Below are positions 1 through 12,095 of a stretch of DNA of 64,000 nucleotides, in pieces. Position 1 is the stretch's first letter. Every line of letters starts with the position of its first letter. The notes below the pieces were generated by a model. The model was given only the letters and a program-made list of their open reading frames with translations, did no database searches and was not told the DNA's origin. The stretch spans positions 26,498,588 through 26,562,587 of the forward strand of contig OX457070.1 of assembly GCA_949752795.1 (NCBI GenBank), read 5' to 3'. This DNA is from Hyperoodon ampullatus. Its lineage: Eukaryota; Chordata; Mammalia; Artiodactyla; Ziphiidae. Position numbers and translations under genes: made by a program.

Positions 1-499
1 CCCAGGCCTACCACCCTCCCACCCTGACCCACCCCCCCATATTCCCCTGCCTCTGAGAATGGCGTCACCAGCCACCCAGGCTCCTGAGCTAGAATTAGGA
101 ATCATCCAACGCACAGTCATCCTCGACACCTCCCTCTCACCCCCACATGGAATTGGTCATCAACTCCTGTGGATTTCGTCTTAGAAAGGATCCCCAGCAC
201 ACCCTCCTGTCAGCCCCCACTGGCAGCATCATAGGCCAGGACCTGCCACCTCTCTCTGATTCCCTCAGCTGCCCCCTCACTCACCTCTCCAGTCCATCCT
301 CCATGCTCACCACTGCCAGCAAGACAGGGATCTCGGACCACCCCTGCTCAGAGTCCCTCCGTGACTCCCACTGCCCTCAGGTAAAATGCTGACACCTTCA
401 CATGGCCTACGGGGACCTGCCTGCCCCAGTCCCACCTCCATTTCCTGCCACATTCCCAGCCTGCCCAGCATTGCCCACACCACACATGCCATGCTGGCC

Positions 500-800
500 A
501 GCTTATGCTTTTCTCTTCCCCAGCAGGCTTTTCCTGCCCTCTCTTATCAAAACCTTCTGTTTCTTCCTGGCCTCCCTCCTCTGAGAAGCCTTCCTTCCTT
601 GTTCTTTCATCAATGCACGGTAACCCCCACCCCCTCCCAGTTTCCATGGCACTTGGTTTGTCTCTCTGGGATCCATCTGCTTGCCTTTCTGACTCCTTCC
701 CTAGACTTGAAGCTTCTCAAGGGCACAGGCTGCTCTGGTCCATCTCTGTGTGCCCAGCCCTGGTGTATGCAGTTGGCAGCTATGAACATCTGCTGACTTG
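500..800 (+). repeat. L2 LINE 3' fragment
   Basis: The run about lagging collection of short conserved phrases, such as 'gacttgaagcttctcaagggcacaggctg' followed by 'tctgtgtgcccagccctggt' in shortened form (positions 705-760), follows the L2 3' end order. The copy is old and diverged, and its boundaries are approximate. Confidence 0.55.
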
Positions 801-1149
801 AGGGCCGATGGAATTGAAATGAGAGGAAAAGGCTTAGATGCCAGCTCTGTCCCTAAACGCCTGCTCCTGAGTCGAGGGCCTCGTCCACTGCCCTCCCCCG
901 CAGCCTTCCCATTGCCTGCGTCTCCCCACCCTGCTTCCCTCCTACCTGCTGCCCTCAGCACGGTGGGGAGCCCGGGTCTGAAACAGCCCCGCTGGGAGGG
1001 TGAGGCCTCGGTCTCCACCAGGGCCAGTGCTCTCCAGGGAACGGGCCGAGTAGGCCGTGGCCCTGGCCCGTGGTCCTCCACTGTGGTGGTGAGCAGCCTC
1101 TCCGATTTTAATGCGGGCCTCAGTGCTTCAGTGAAAGCCGGCATGGGAA

Positions 1150-1770
1150 GTTGCTAATAATGGCACTAAAATAAAATATGCTACATCTGTTATGGGTAGC
1201 AGAACAAAATTAGCTGCTCACACCTCTGACATCCAAGATGTCTTAACTTAAAATACTCCTTGGCTTACTTTACATCATTTACTGATTATATTTAAAAGAA
1301 ATACAATTTTGCAATTACTGTTCTTTCCAGCGTGATATCTATGCATCATTTTCCTTTTATGTTTATATATTTCTCCTTCATTAGTGCAGTCTGAAGGGTG
1401 ATTAGGATTCTTCAAACATTTTACAGAGGTTAAACGTTGATTAAGATTTAATTATTACTGTAAATAGCTTGGAATGACATATGGTGCAAAAGCCTGACAT
1501 ATGTGCATTTGAATAAATGAAGTGCTATTTCCCAGGATGCCTCAGTAGCTGTTTAACAGCTTTCCCGAAGGGTTATGTTACACCTCATGGTAAGATTGCT
1601 GGGATGTTATATTTTGTTGGTTTTTGCAGCTGAAAGCTAAGAACAGTTTTCCAGTTTTTTAAAAACATTGAATATTTTAAATACCTAAATTGTTTTGCAC
1701 AAATTTTTGCTAATTTGTCTAACTAGGTTAAACATTTTCAAAAGCATTTAGATTTTTAAGCGTGGGCGCT
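1150..1770. promoter_or_regulatory. AT-rich island, candidate conserved enhancer
   Basis: About 600 bases of AT-rich sequence sit abruptly inside GC-rich intron. I recognise no repeat family in it. It is rich in TAAT/ATTA homeodomain cores, including TAATTA at 1449-1454, and has no long open frame. The sharp composition change and motif density are seen directly. Enhancer function, with EMX1 as the most likely target given its distance, is inference only. Confidence 0.35.
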
Positions 1771-2369
1771 GTGCATTGTGTCAGTGGCAGCATGGGGACA
1801 AGGAGAGCCGGTGGGGTGGAGGGGACTTGGAGGCCGGCAGGGGTGTGGAGGGAGGAGGTGGTTTGAGGAGAGGGGGTGGGGAAGAGGCCTGGTCCCTGAG
1901 CCTCGCTCTTGTCTCTTTAGCCCTCTCAAGTGGCCTGGGTATTGGGGTACCAGGGACTATAGGAAGAGGGTCCCCCTTCTCCAGGAACTTCACCGGGCCC
2001 ACCAGCTGTACTCCACACTGAATCCCCTCTTGTCTGGTCTCGGACATAACTGAGTTCTCTAAAAGCCCGTCCAGTCTATGGCACCTCCCGCCTACTGCCC
2101 AGGGTTGCCACGTCTTGATGTATAGCAGGTACCTGGGACCAAGCTCAGCGAGCTGAGTTTCAAAGGCCCGGTGCTCCCTTGACTCAGTCCAGGGCAGGTG
2201 TCAGGCTGGGGCCCCCCCACAGAGGGAGCGCCTCCCTCCCGGCTCCCTCAGGTTTGGGGGCTCAGGTGTCCCCACCAGATCGGTCCCTGGAGCTGCAGAT
2301 CAACATCTGGGCGGCTGTGGAGCCTCCAGGGGGACCCCAGCCTCCCAGTACCCTCTGCCTCTCTTCTTT

Positions 2370-3345
2370 CTGCTCATTGATTCAACACTTATGAACACCT
2401 ACTGTCTCCCGGCGCTGGGCCTTGAGGATGCGGGATGAACAAGATCACACACTCGCTGCCTCATAGAGCTTGTGATCTAACGTGGAGAAGGGGGAGATGA
2501 GTGATCGGGCAGCCTTGAACCACATGCTACAACGGCTTTACAAAGTGCAGGGGAGAGTGGGGCTGGAGACGTGGCCGTACCCAGCCTGGATGAGGGAAGA
2601 TGTCTAAAGCTGAGGGAATTGGGGTTGGGGAGGAGAGGAAGTGGCAGAGGCCAGCTCAGGCGAAGACTCGGGGTGGGAATAACCCAGTGTATCTGAGGCA
2701 CGGTGATAAGTGGGTGTGCCGTGTCTCCAGTCCAAGGGACTGGGTGGTGAGGGGGAGGCAGGGGCTGGATCTTGAGGGATCCAGGGATCCCACTGGGTCC
2801 CTGAGGGCAGTGGGGCCAGTGAGCCAGTTCATAACAAAGAGAGGCATGACCAGACTTGCAGCTGAGAAGGCTCCCGATGGCTGTGATGCGGGAGGGACTG
2901 GAGTGGGTGACACCTGAGGGGAGGGAAGGAGAGTGGAGGTCAGGAGGCCCCAGGGTCTCTGGCCAGAGCACCATTGGGTGGCGGTGTGGTTAGCAGTGGT
3001 GGGGGAGGAGGAGATGAGTAATTCCGTTCTGCTCTGGATGGGTTGAGTTTAAGTACCTGTGGGGCTATGTGCAGGGAAGAGGAACCCTGAGACCCTGAGA
3101 AGTGTCCAGTGGGTGTCACACAAAGGGAGCTGGCAGTAACCTTGGAGAGGAGGATTGTTGTGGAGCATGGTAGGAACACAGGCCAGATTTGCTGTGGGTT
3201 GGAGAGTCAGTGGGAGGTGAAGAGATGGTGCTGGCCAGTGTGGACGACGCCTTGAAGAAATGTGGCTGTTGGAGGGGAGAGAGACCCGGTGGTAGCTGGA
3301 GCATGACGTGGGGTTAAGGGGAGGTTTTATGGGACGGGAGGTTCT
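2370..3345 (-). repeat. Decayed L2 LINE fragment, antisense to SFXN5
   Basis: Phrases such as 'gggttgagtttaagtacctg' (3039 onward) and 'ggtggtagctggagcatgac' (3288 onward) match the reverse complement of the L2 reverse-transcriptase region as I remember it. The corresponding - strand frame keeps a relic of the Ser-Tyr-Arg-x-Ile-Ser motif area. It is heavily mutated and non-functional. Edges are approximate. Confidence 0.55.
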
Positions 3346-4389
3346 CTGCTGATGAGCAGGAGGCAGTGGGCTGAAAAGGTGGGAAGGAGGGAGGGCAGTC
3401 CAGCGGTGGTCTGCAGAGTGGGGTCTTCGGGGGGAGGGATAGCCGCAGCGGGGCAGCTGGAGGGCAGGTCCAGAGCAGAGTGTGGACACAGGTAGGTCGT
3501 GGGTTTGACGAGAAGCTGAGGGGTGTCTTCTGATGCCTTCTGTTTTCACCCCGAAGTAGGAAGATGAGTGCGGGGCTGAGGGTGGGGATGGCTGAGGACA
3601 GCAGAGGAGGTTTAAGGTGGCCTCTGCGGAGAATGGGAGAGGGAGTTGACCGGCCATGTGGCCCAGGGCTGGGGATTGTCTGGCCACTGTGAGGGTCCAG
3701 CCAAAGTCAGGGGCAGTGAATGTTGAGTGGTCTCTGCTAGGTGGTCAGGCTTAAGTGGAGAGAAGGTAGATGCATAATTGGGTTCCTCCAAAGCAGGGCT
3801 TCTGCCAGTCAGGCCAGGAGGGCCTTGCAGCTCAAAGAGGCTGAAGTGGTTGGCCCTTCGCGTCCAGGTTGGAGGGGGAGGATGTGAAATCTGAGCCGTA
3901 GGGAGTCTGGGGCTGGGGTCTTGGTGGTCTGAAAATGGATAGGGAGGGTGAGTGGGGTGCTGGAAGGACAGGGGATTGTGGGGTCCAAGAGGGCGGGGTT
4001 TGGATTTAAGGAGTCTGGATGGAGCAGCCCTGGGGGTGACCAGGCCCAGGGTGTGTCCTGGGAGTGGTCTATGCAGCATCGGGGACAAGGTCCTTGGAGA
4101 TAAGGGAGACAGAGAGCTCAGAGGGTAGGACGTTCCCCCACATGGACGTGCTGGCAGAGGAAGAGGCATGACCTGGGCTGGAAGGGGTATCGTGAGCCCC
4201 TGGGCCGAAGAGCAGTAAAGAAGGAAGATGTATCATTAGGCAGCACACGTGGGCCCTGGCTGGGGTGCCGGGGGCAGAGGGGAGAAGTGTGGGCACCAGG
4301 TGGTCCTAGCTGCTACTCCCAGCTCCCCACTCACCCCTTCCCTCCCATCCCCCTCACCTTGCCTCTCTCTGTTCTCACTCTCTTCTCAG

Positions 4390-4467
4390 ATCGAAACGAC
4401 CCAGTTAGAGCCTGAGATTGCCCGGGCCACAAGCAGCCGGACAGTGGTGTACAACAAGGGGCTGTGA
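4390..4467 (+). CDS. SFXN5: Sideroflexin-5, terminal coding exon
   Basis: Sideroflexin-5 is a multi-pass mitochondrial inner-membrane protein of the sideroflexin (tricarboxylate carrier-like) family; family members transport serine or related small metabolites. Only the last 25 codons are here. The exon opens straight after a good acceptor (pyrimidine tract then cag, 4379-4389) in phase 0, encodes a segment beginning [10 protein letters not shown] and ending Val-Val-Tyr-Asn-Lys-Gly-Leu, and stops with TGA at 4465-4467. That hydrophilic tail follows the last membrane segment. From memory it differs from human SFXN5 at two residues (Thr for Ser and Arg for Gln). EMX1 lies downstream in tail-to-tail orientation, as in other mammals. 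The rest of the gene lies left of the window. Confidence 0.93.
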   Translation: METTQLEPEIARATSSRTVVYNKGL

Positions 4468-7400
4468 GCGGTGGCCGGCCGGCCTGGGGAATGGAGCATT
4501 GTCCAGGCCGGGAGTTGGGGGCAGGGAAGGAGTCCCGTGGGCTGCACCTGCAGGGAGAGGCCAGCTGAGCCCCCAGTCCTGGGCTACCTGCGGGACCCCT
4601 CCCCCCACAGTGGTAGGGAGACTAATCTATTCACACTTTAACATAAGGGACAGGAATTCTGACACATTTACTACGAAAAATAATCAAGTGCATTTCTGGG
4701 CCTTACGTGGGGTTGTCAAAACTCTACTTAGCACAATTATGTGTGAAGCTGAAAAATTGTAGAGTGCCCACGGGGTAGGATTAGGATCCTTTTATACTTT
4801 GGTTTCTTTTTTCTTTTTCTTTTTTATCAGAATCAAGCCTTGGTTGCAGCTGCCCGGATGCAACAGGTGGTGGGAGGAGTAGGCCTGGTGGCCTTGGTGG
4901 CCTGGCTGGTAGATTTAAGATATTACTGTGGCCAGGCCCGATAGCTCCCTGGGCTGGGCTGGGCTGCGCTGGGCTGGACTAGGGAGGGGAGGGGAGGCAG
5001 TCTACACTTGACAGGATGAACCAGCTGTGACTGAGTTCCTCAGGAGGTGGCCCAGGAAGTCAAGGGGCACTGGAGGCCTCTAGAAGATTCCTTGGGCAGC
5101 TGGCTCTGAGTGTGGCCAGCCTTCATGCCACACCTGCAGAACCAGTTCCCCTGCGTGAAGCCCAGTGACACACTGAGGCTGGTGTCACCCTCCACGGAAC
5201 CCTGATCCATTTGAGACCCCGAGATGACCCCAGCTCCAGGCAGGAAGTCCTAAGAAAGAACGAAGCTTGGCGGGAACCGTGGCCTGCCCTCTGCCCTCTG
5301 CGGGAAGATCTTCCTTCCAGGCACAGGCTGGAAGCTGGGCGTTGGGACTGAGGGTAGGGCTGGAGCCAGGCTGACTGCTGTTCTTTCCAGCCACCGGGCC
5401 ACCTGTCCCAGCCCAGCATTTCCTGAGCAGGAGGGTCTCGTGCCTGAGGGTGCAAAGCCCAGATCTCTAGGCATCTACCTGAGAGCATCAACCCAGGAAC
5501 AGCAGGCCCCTGCTCTGGCACTAACGGGCTGCGTGACCTTGGACGTGTCCACTACCTTCGCTGAGTCTTCACTCCCTGTCCGGAACCAGAGGACTGGATT
5601 GAGGGGTTCCCACCTGCTCTTCCAGCTAGACTTTGTCTTTGCCTGTCCTGCTCAGATGCTGGGCATCCCAGGCATATCCCCAGCATGGACACTGGACTGG
5701 GAATGGGTCAGGCTCTCTTGGAAATGGCCAGCTGTTGGCTTCAGAACCTGGACCTTGCCCTTCTGTATGTGAACACACATTCCTGGAGCACTTGACCTTT
5801 GCCAAACACTTTACAGGTCTGAGGGAAGAGGCAGCGTGCATGCCTGGGCCTGAGTGTGGGCCCGCATGCTCATGCCGCTGTGTCTCACCCTGCATGGGCC
5901 TCCAAGGCCCCTTGCTGCTGGCTCTCATTTGCAGGCCAGGAAAGGGGAGAGTGCTACAGGAGCTTTGCAGAGGAAGCAGGGCCTGAGGTGGGGGTGAACA
6001 AGATAAGCCCCCTGACCCCCATTTGAAAGGCCCAAACAAAGAGGAAGGCTGGGCCTCCGTGCATCCCTCACCTGACCCCAACTTGAATGGAGCCCTTGAT
6101 ATGCAGCCAAAGGGCCTCTGCTTCAGACTTCATCTGGGGAGAGACCTGGCTGGAGATGGACACATGCACTTGCAGGAAAAGGCTATTGCAGGACGGCAAG
6201 GGCGTGGCCGTGGGTGGCTTTTGCCACCTTTAGGGCAGGGTAGTTGTGAGGTGCATTGCTACCACGCACTCCTCAGAAGCCCCTGCTGCCCTCACCACCC
6301 AGGCAGGCCCTGGTGCCCCCCAGCTAGCTCTGCAGGATGCTGCCCTGAGGGCTCCCCACTCTCCTAAGGAGCAGCCCACCCACTGCCCATCAGGAAAAGG
6401 AGACGGCAGAGACAGGCATGGAGGACACAAGAGCAGAGGGGGTACCACAGTGCTGGAGGGGCGGGTTGTTTTGAGCTAATCCTGCCATAATGCGAATGTG
6501 CCAGTGGGCCCTCTTTTGAAAAGCTCACTTCAAGCTCACCTTGCCCCACCTCTCATAGGGCCTTGTTCTTTTGCACTTTATACCTTGGGACCAAAACTGC
6601 CCACCCCAGCTCTACTCCCACCCCGTCCAGGGGCCTGGCAGAGATGGGGTCTTTCCAACTCTGCCTCTGTGCTGGTTGCCTCTGCCCAGCCCCACCCCTG
6701 CCCGAGCCTTGGGAGCCCTGTGGCCTCGGCATCTCATAACCTACTTACTTTGTCTCCTGGATGCTCTCCGGTCATGCTCCCAATGCAATTTCACGTGAGC
6801 TAAGTGGGTTTCTCCTGGGGAGTGGGAGGGGTGGGTCGCAAAGGATCCTTGTAGCTCAGGGTAATTGTGACAGAGGTTCAGGCGACCATGCTGCTAAGTC
6901 CTGGTCTGGCTGCAAAAAATACCATGAGAGGAAGCTTTTGGCCAACATGGATCCTCTACCCTGCTGAGGACAGAGGAAGGGAGGCCTCGTGGGCAGATTG
7001 GTTCAATAACTAGGGGTGGTGGGAAGGCTGAGCCGGGATCCACTGAGGGCTGGGCCTGGCCCAGCTGTGCCAGAAGACAGGGCACACCTGCAACTGGCTC
7101 TCTCTCTAGCCCTGGTGTACCCTCCTCTGGTCACTTCAAACATTCCCTCAGGCTTGGGGATGCCCTTCTCCTATTCCAGAGAGCAATCTGAGCACAGGAA
7201 CTAAAAGCTCAAGACGTCAAGATAACCAACAGACCCCTTTTCCAATTCCTGACTGTGAGCCAGCTGGTCTCCTGTCCTGGGCCTCTAGCCTGGGAGCAGG
7301 GTGACATCCTGAGAGGACAAGGGCAGTGGATGGAAGGAAGGTGGTTTTCTAACCCTGGGCCAGTGTGAGTGAGACACCAGCACACATGCCTTGGCCACTC

Positions 7401-7515
7401 CCAGGGGACTTTGCAGTGTCTTTTTAACCTTCTCAGAAAATTTCTCAATCTCTGTGATTTATGTAATACTAATGTAATACTGTGGGCAATAAATGATGGA
7501 TTTAAAGCATCAGGG
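4468..7515 (+). other. SFXN5: SFXN5 3' untranslated region (inferred)
   Basis: This runs from the SFXN5 stop to the first canonical AATAAA on the + strand downstream, about 3 kb. It is mostly unique GC-rich sequence without a credible gene. It contains a short GGGCT tandem run at 4951-4975 and an AT-rich patch at 4620-4830 that ends in a long pyrimidine tract and cag. Open frames in this stretch have no recognisable domain. The 3' end is inferred from the poly(A) signal, not seen in a transcript. Confidence 0.55.
7488..7493 (+). terminator. SFXN5: Poly(A) signal AATAAA, probable SFXN5 mRNA end
   Basis: A canonical hexamer is followed 20-50 bases later by a GT-rich stretch (7513-7540), the usual arrangement for cleavage and polyadenylation. 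I found no other AATAAA on this strand between the SFXN5 stop and here. Confidence 0.6.
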
Positions 7516-9539
7516 CTTGGCTTTGTGAATTGTGGGTGGGAGAGATAAGGGTGGGGAAACAGTGGGAACAAGCCAAGAGCTTACTGAGGATTTTGTGAGA
7601 AGGCCCCTGAGGACAGTGCAGACCCAGGCTCCAGGAGGGCTCAGGCCTGCTAGGAGGCCCAAAGGGAAAGAGAGACAAAAGGACGGAGGGGCATGTGAGG
7701 GCAGGAAGTGGGACAAAGCGGGTGAGCTGAAACTCTGCAGAAAGACCCTTTACAGAGTGGTGGCTGAGTGGAGGGCTCACTAAGGGCCCCACTGCAAGGA
7801 ACTGAGTAGAAGAGGGATTTTGATAGATTCTTGGCTACTGATATCCAGGGGACTGGGGGGAGGCCTGGGAGGGGCATTCTGGACTGCCTGGGGGCCCGGA
7901 GGGACTTCACAGGGAGAAGAGGTTTGAGCCCTGTGGAAAGGTACCTGATATTGGCAGTGGTGCATGGCACCATCCCGGGGAACTCTGCCCTTTCCTAACT
8001 CCCCCACAGTCCCTCAGGGCCAGGCCTCAGCCACCTCCTGACAACTTTGCCTCCTCCAATTCCAGGCAGCTCCCAGAGTTCCTGAGGGAGTGAGGCCTGG
8101 CCTCTTCTCTGGGACCTCCAAGCATCTTCCAAGCCTGCAGGGAGAAGCTGATGGCCTCCTCTGCCAGGAGGATCATGTAGTGGAGGTGGGGTTCATAGCT
8201 GGGGTAGGGCAGACCCGGGTTCCAGCCCCAGTTTGGCCCCAGCCCGACTGTGACTTCTAGCCAGTCACCTCCTTTATTCACCCATTCATTCAGTCAGATG
8301 TTTATGGAACATCTCCAGCAGAGCCTTGGTGTCCTTAGCTATAAAACATGAAGAAAAGCATCACTCGCTGGACTGGTGTAAGGATGGGAGAGACCAGGTA
8401 AGGAATGCACCCAGACACTTCTCCCACACCTCCCAGGTGTCGGGGGGCTGCTGCCTCCCTTTGCCTGGGCACTGGGCTCCCTAGGAGGGTGAGAGGAGGG
8501 AAAGGGATGGGGGAGGGGTCTGTTCTCAAAGTGATACTTTTAGGTCAGGGGGCTTCTGGTCTCTGGGGAATTTCTTTGCTAAGAGCCTCACTGGCCACAG
8601 CCCCCCTCCGGATGGAAATCCTTGACTCTCAGAAAAGACACAAATCCCTCCTGGGAGCTGTTTGTTGTTTTTAGCTAGTTTGGGGGCTCAGCTTCTGCCT
8701 AGCCCGGAGATCATTAACACTCCAGGAATGTGGCTTCCCCTGGCCCCATCCCCATCCGCTGGCCCCTAGGGCCTCCCTCCTCCCACCCAGGCCATGGTTA
8801 GAAGGAGAGTCAGAATGCTAGCGGATGAGGGCAGTGATGAGTGACCCTTTCCCAAGGCCCTGGGCAGCTGGCTTCCCCTGTCCTCCAGAACTGCCACTGC
8901 CCCTGCTATCTCACCCATTCCGCTGTCATTGGTTAGCCCCCCAAACAGGAAAGTATCAGCCATTCCCTGAAAGGCCTAACCCCCACATGCTTCCCTGCAG
9001 TACCAGGTGTCTCTCTTAGGCAGTGGCCCAGAAGTGTTTGTTCTCTGTGTCCCATTCCGAGGTAGGTGCCGGCAGCCTGTCCAGGTCAGAGCCTGGCCCC
9101 TTTCTGACAAGGACACCTCCTCAGCCAGAGCAAGAATCTGGAGACCTACCTCACCCTAGTCCCCTGGGCTTTTCAGAAGGGTAGAGAGAAGGAAGGAGAG
9201 AACAAAGTGGGGAAAGAGAAGGTGGACAAATGGGCAGACAGACAGAGACGCCAGATGTCCCCCTTGAAGACCCCATGCAAATCCAGCGGGTAAATGAAGG
9301 AAGGGGGCTGCCATCAGTCCCCAGCCACCTGAGCTGGTTCTCCTCCTCTTCACGTGTGAGCATGGCAGAGGGAGGGACAGTACAGCAGGGCCCTCGCTCT
9401 CCAGAACTGAGCTGCAGGAAGACACTGGAGACATAAGTGAGCCAGGGGCTGCAGCGCCAAGGAGGCTGGGAGCCACTGGAGACTTAAGTGGAGAAGTAGA
9501 TTCATCTGTCAACGGAGTGGAGTGTAGAGTGAAAAGGCA

Positions 9540-10088
9540 AGACTGCTGGGGAGACCAGGGAAGAGGCCACTGTGGCAGTCAAGGTGAGGGAAGATGGGGC
9601 CTGGACCAGGTGGTGGGATGGGGATGGAGAGAAGTGAAGAGATTCAGAACTGCTTAGCTCTTGCCAATTGATTGTGGAAAGGATGGCAGAGAAAAGTCAA
9701 AGATGGCCCCAGGTTCTTGGCTTGGGCAGCTGAGGACATAGATGGTGGTGCCATTTCTCAGAGCTTAGGAACAGAGAAGGAAGAACAAATCTGCAGAGAA
9801 GATGGTACATTCTGTTCTGCAAGTTATTAGAGGTTCCTATGAGATAACCAAGTCAAGATGTCAGGAGACAATTGAGTGTGCTTGTCTGGAGTTCAGAAGG
9901 CAGGGTGGGACTGGATGTGTAGATTGGCAAGTTATCCATTTATTGAGAGTACCTGGAGCTAAAGGAACAGAGGCAACTACCTCTGTGACTCAGGGGGAGT
10001 ACGTGGCGGGGAGAAGAGGAAGACTGGTTTGGAACCTCAAGGAGTCCCCATCTGTGAGGCCTGCTGAGACGCTCAGCTACAAGAAAGG
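9540..10088 (-). repeat. L2 LINE reverse-transcriptase relic, part 1
   Basis: Reading the - strand gives the order of L2 ORF2 phrases. On the + strand the marks are 'ggatggggatggagagaag', 'aaagatggccccaggttctt', 'cttgggcagctgaggacata' and 'gatggtggtgccatttctc'. The copy is interrupted at 10089 by an LTR and resumes at 10477. No frame is intact. Confidence 0.65.
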
Positions 10089-10471
10089 TGTTGTGGGCTG
10101 AATTATGTCCCCCCAGTATGCTGAAGTCCCAACCCCCAGTATCTCGGAATGTGACTCTATTTAGAGGTATGATCTTTAAAGAGGTAATTAAGTTAAAATG
10201 AGATCAATTAGGATGGGCCCTAATCCTACCAATATGGCTGGTGTCCTTATAAGAAGGGGAAATTTGGACATAGACAGGCATAGAGGGAGAACACCATGTG
10301 AACATGAAGACAGCCACCTGCAAGCCAAGGAGAGAAACCTCAGAAGAGAACAACCCTGCTGGCACTTTGATCTTGGACTTCTAGCCTCTAGAACTGTGAG
10401 AAAATAAATTTCTGTTGTTTAAGCCACCCGGTCTGCGATGCTTGTCATGGCAGCCCTAGCAGATTAATACA
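10089..10471 (+). mobile_element. MLT1-type MaLR solo LTR
   Basis: The 383-base element starts with TG and ends with CA. It contains the ordered MLT1 phrases 'gaattatgtccccccagta', 'gggccctaatcctaccaata', 'ggtgtccttataagaagggg', 'cttctagcctctagaactgt' and the LTR poly(A) signal in 'aaataaatttctgttgttta'. Flanking pentamers aaagg (10084-10088) and agagg (10472-10476) match at four of five bases. It is a non-coding relic of an ancient ERVL-related retroposon, with no internal genes. Confidence 0.85.
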
Positions 10472-10476
10472 AGAGG

Positions 10477-10805
10477 TAAGAGGAAGATAAGTAGAGTGTG
10501 GTATCCCAGAGGACAAGAGATGAGAATGCTTCAAGTAGGAGAGGTTGTCCACATATTGAATAGGTGCTGAGAGTTGAAGGAAGATGAAGACCAGGCTGTG
10601 TCTCTTGGAAGGACCTGAAGAGAATGGTCTCAGTGGAGTGTGGTCGGGGCAAAAGCCAGATCTCCACGGGCTGAGAAGTTAGCAGGACTCCCACTGACTG
10701 CCAACGCAGAGAATTCTTTAAAGAGATTTGGTTGTGAGTTGGGCAGAGAGACATCACGATGGCTGCAGCATCACATGGGGCTAAGGGAGGGCTTTAGAAG
10801 GGTGG
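10477..10805 (-). repeat. L2 LINE reverse-transcriptase relic, part 2
   Basis: This continues the L2 copy broken by the LTR. Recognisable marks on the + strand are 'gagaatgcttcaagtaggag', 'gaagatgaagaccaggctg' and 'tggtctcagtggagtgtgg', which follow part 1 in the L2 antisense order. It is strongly decayed. Confidence 0.6.
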
Positions 10806-11984
10806 CTCTCAAGCACCTCAAAACTCTAAAGGGTGAGAGTGAAAGAGACTGTAAAGGCAGGAAAGAGGAAGAACCACCCAGAAGTGAGGTCCCCAGGCGG
10901 GGCAGGGAGGATCTTGGCTGATCACAGGAGGCAAGTGGAGAGAATGAGTTGGATGCAGGCAGTGTGTGTCCGAGGGTGGGAAGCAGGAGGTGGGGGAGGC
11001 TAGCTTCCCTGGCCCCTCCAGATCCACTCTGCTACCTTCTCCCCCACTCTCCGTCCCAGGAGGCTGACTTGTAGCACTCGCTGTCTGGCTCCCGCCATCG
11101 GGAGTCAACGGCAGAAAACTGGAGGATTGGAAGAGAGTGAGACTGGGGGGCTTTATTCCCCCTAGAATCCCCTGCAGGCTGTGGGCCTCTTGCTGTAGAC
11201 ACAGCTCCTGTTTGGGGCCCTCTCCGTCCAGCTGTCCTCTCAGATTCTGTCTGGCACCTGCTCCTGCCCTTGGCCCCTTCAGGCCTAAGGGCCACATGGA
11301 TTCCCAACGGTTGCTAGTCTTGGGGTCCTGTAGCATATCTTGTTGGTTTCCCAAAATTTCTTGATTGCCCTTTATTCAACTCTCCTCAAAGCGCTTCCAT
11401 TTGAAGAGACCATCTCTTTCTACTGGGCCCCTGACTGATATGAAGGTGTTCCCTTCTAGTGCTTCTAGATGGAAGTAAGTTCCTCTGCTGAGGGTAAGGG
11501 GGAAAATGAGGTTTGGGGGAGAACCTTGGGGAGAGGTTTGAGACATTCCTGTGGAGAATGGAAGTGGACTTATTAATAAGGGTGAGGCCTCAGCTGAGGG
11601 GTGCCATGCAGCCCGCTTGCCTGATGTCCTCACAGACTCAGCTGCAAGGGCAGATGGGGAAAGGGGTTCAAGCAAGTCTGTGATTTCAGGCAGGTGCAAC
11701 TAAGGAATGGCGGGACAAGGGGATGGCGTAGAGAAAATAGAGGGGCCCATGAGGTCAAAGCATGAGTGAGTGAGAGGAAAGGACATCTGAACGTGCGATT
11801 GGAATGAGGGCGCAATCCCGGGCTCTGATACACCCTGAGAGCGGGTGGTGATGAGAAAGGAAGGGGGTGAGAGGTTGGGGTGCCGGTGGGTTGTCCATGT
11901 AGACCCTCAGGTCTTGGGGAGACAGGAGGACCAGGAGGTAGGCACGGTCTTTGACAAATGAGGGGGCTGACCGGGACCTGCAAC

Positions 11985-12095
11985 CACACACCCACACACG
12001 CCCACACGGTCACACTCACATACGCACGCCCACAGCCCTCCCAGACGCTCCCAGACACCCTCACACGCACTCACCCTCACACACGCCCCAGACAG
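11985..12095. repeat. CA-rich cryptic simple repeat
   Basis: This is an irregular run of CACAC, CCCACAC and CTCACAC words without a fixed period. It is low-complexity sequence only. Confidence 0.6.

Larger units (their letters stand above)
1..4389 (+). other. SFXN5: SFXN5 last intron (3' part)
   Basis: This stretch lies upstream of the SFXN5 terminal exon and ends in an acceptor (tctcttctcag) at 4389. I looked for the penultimate exon, which should end with the codons for a Phe-Pro-Gln-Met-Ser-Glu stretch, and did not find it, so it lies outside the window. The intron holds an L2 relic near 500-800, an AT-rich island at 1150-1770, a second decayed L2 at 2370-3345 on the - strand, and GC-rich unique sequence from 3.4 to 4.4 kb. 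Long open frames here on the - strand are compositional or L2-derived. Confidence 0.8.

Noticed and set aside
3049..4169. Long - strand frames in the SFXN5 intron
   Set aside because: They overlap a decayed antisense L2 and GA-rich DNA; no intact protein family is seen.
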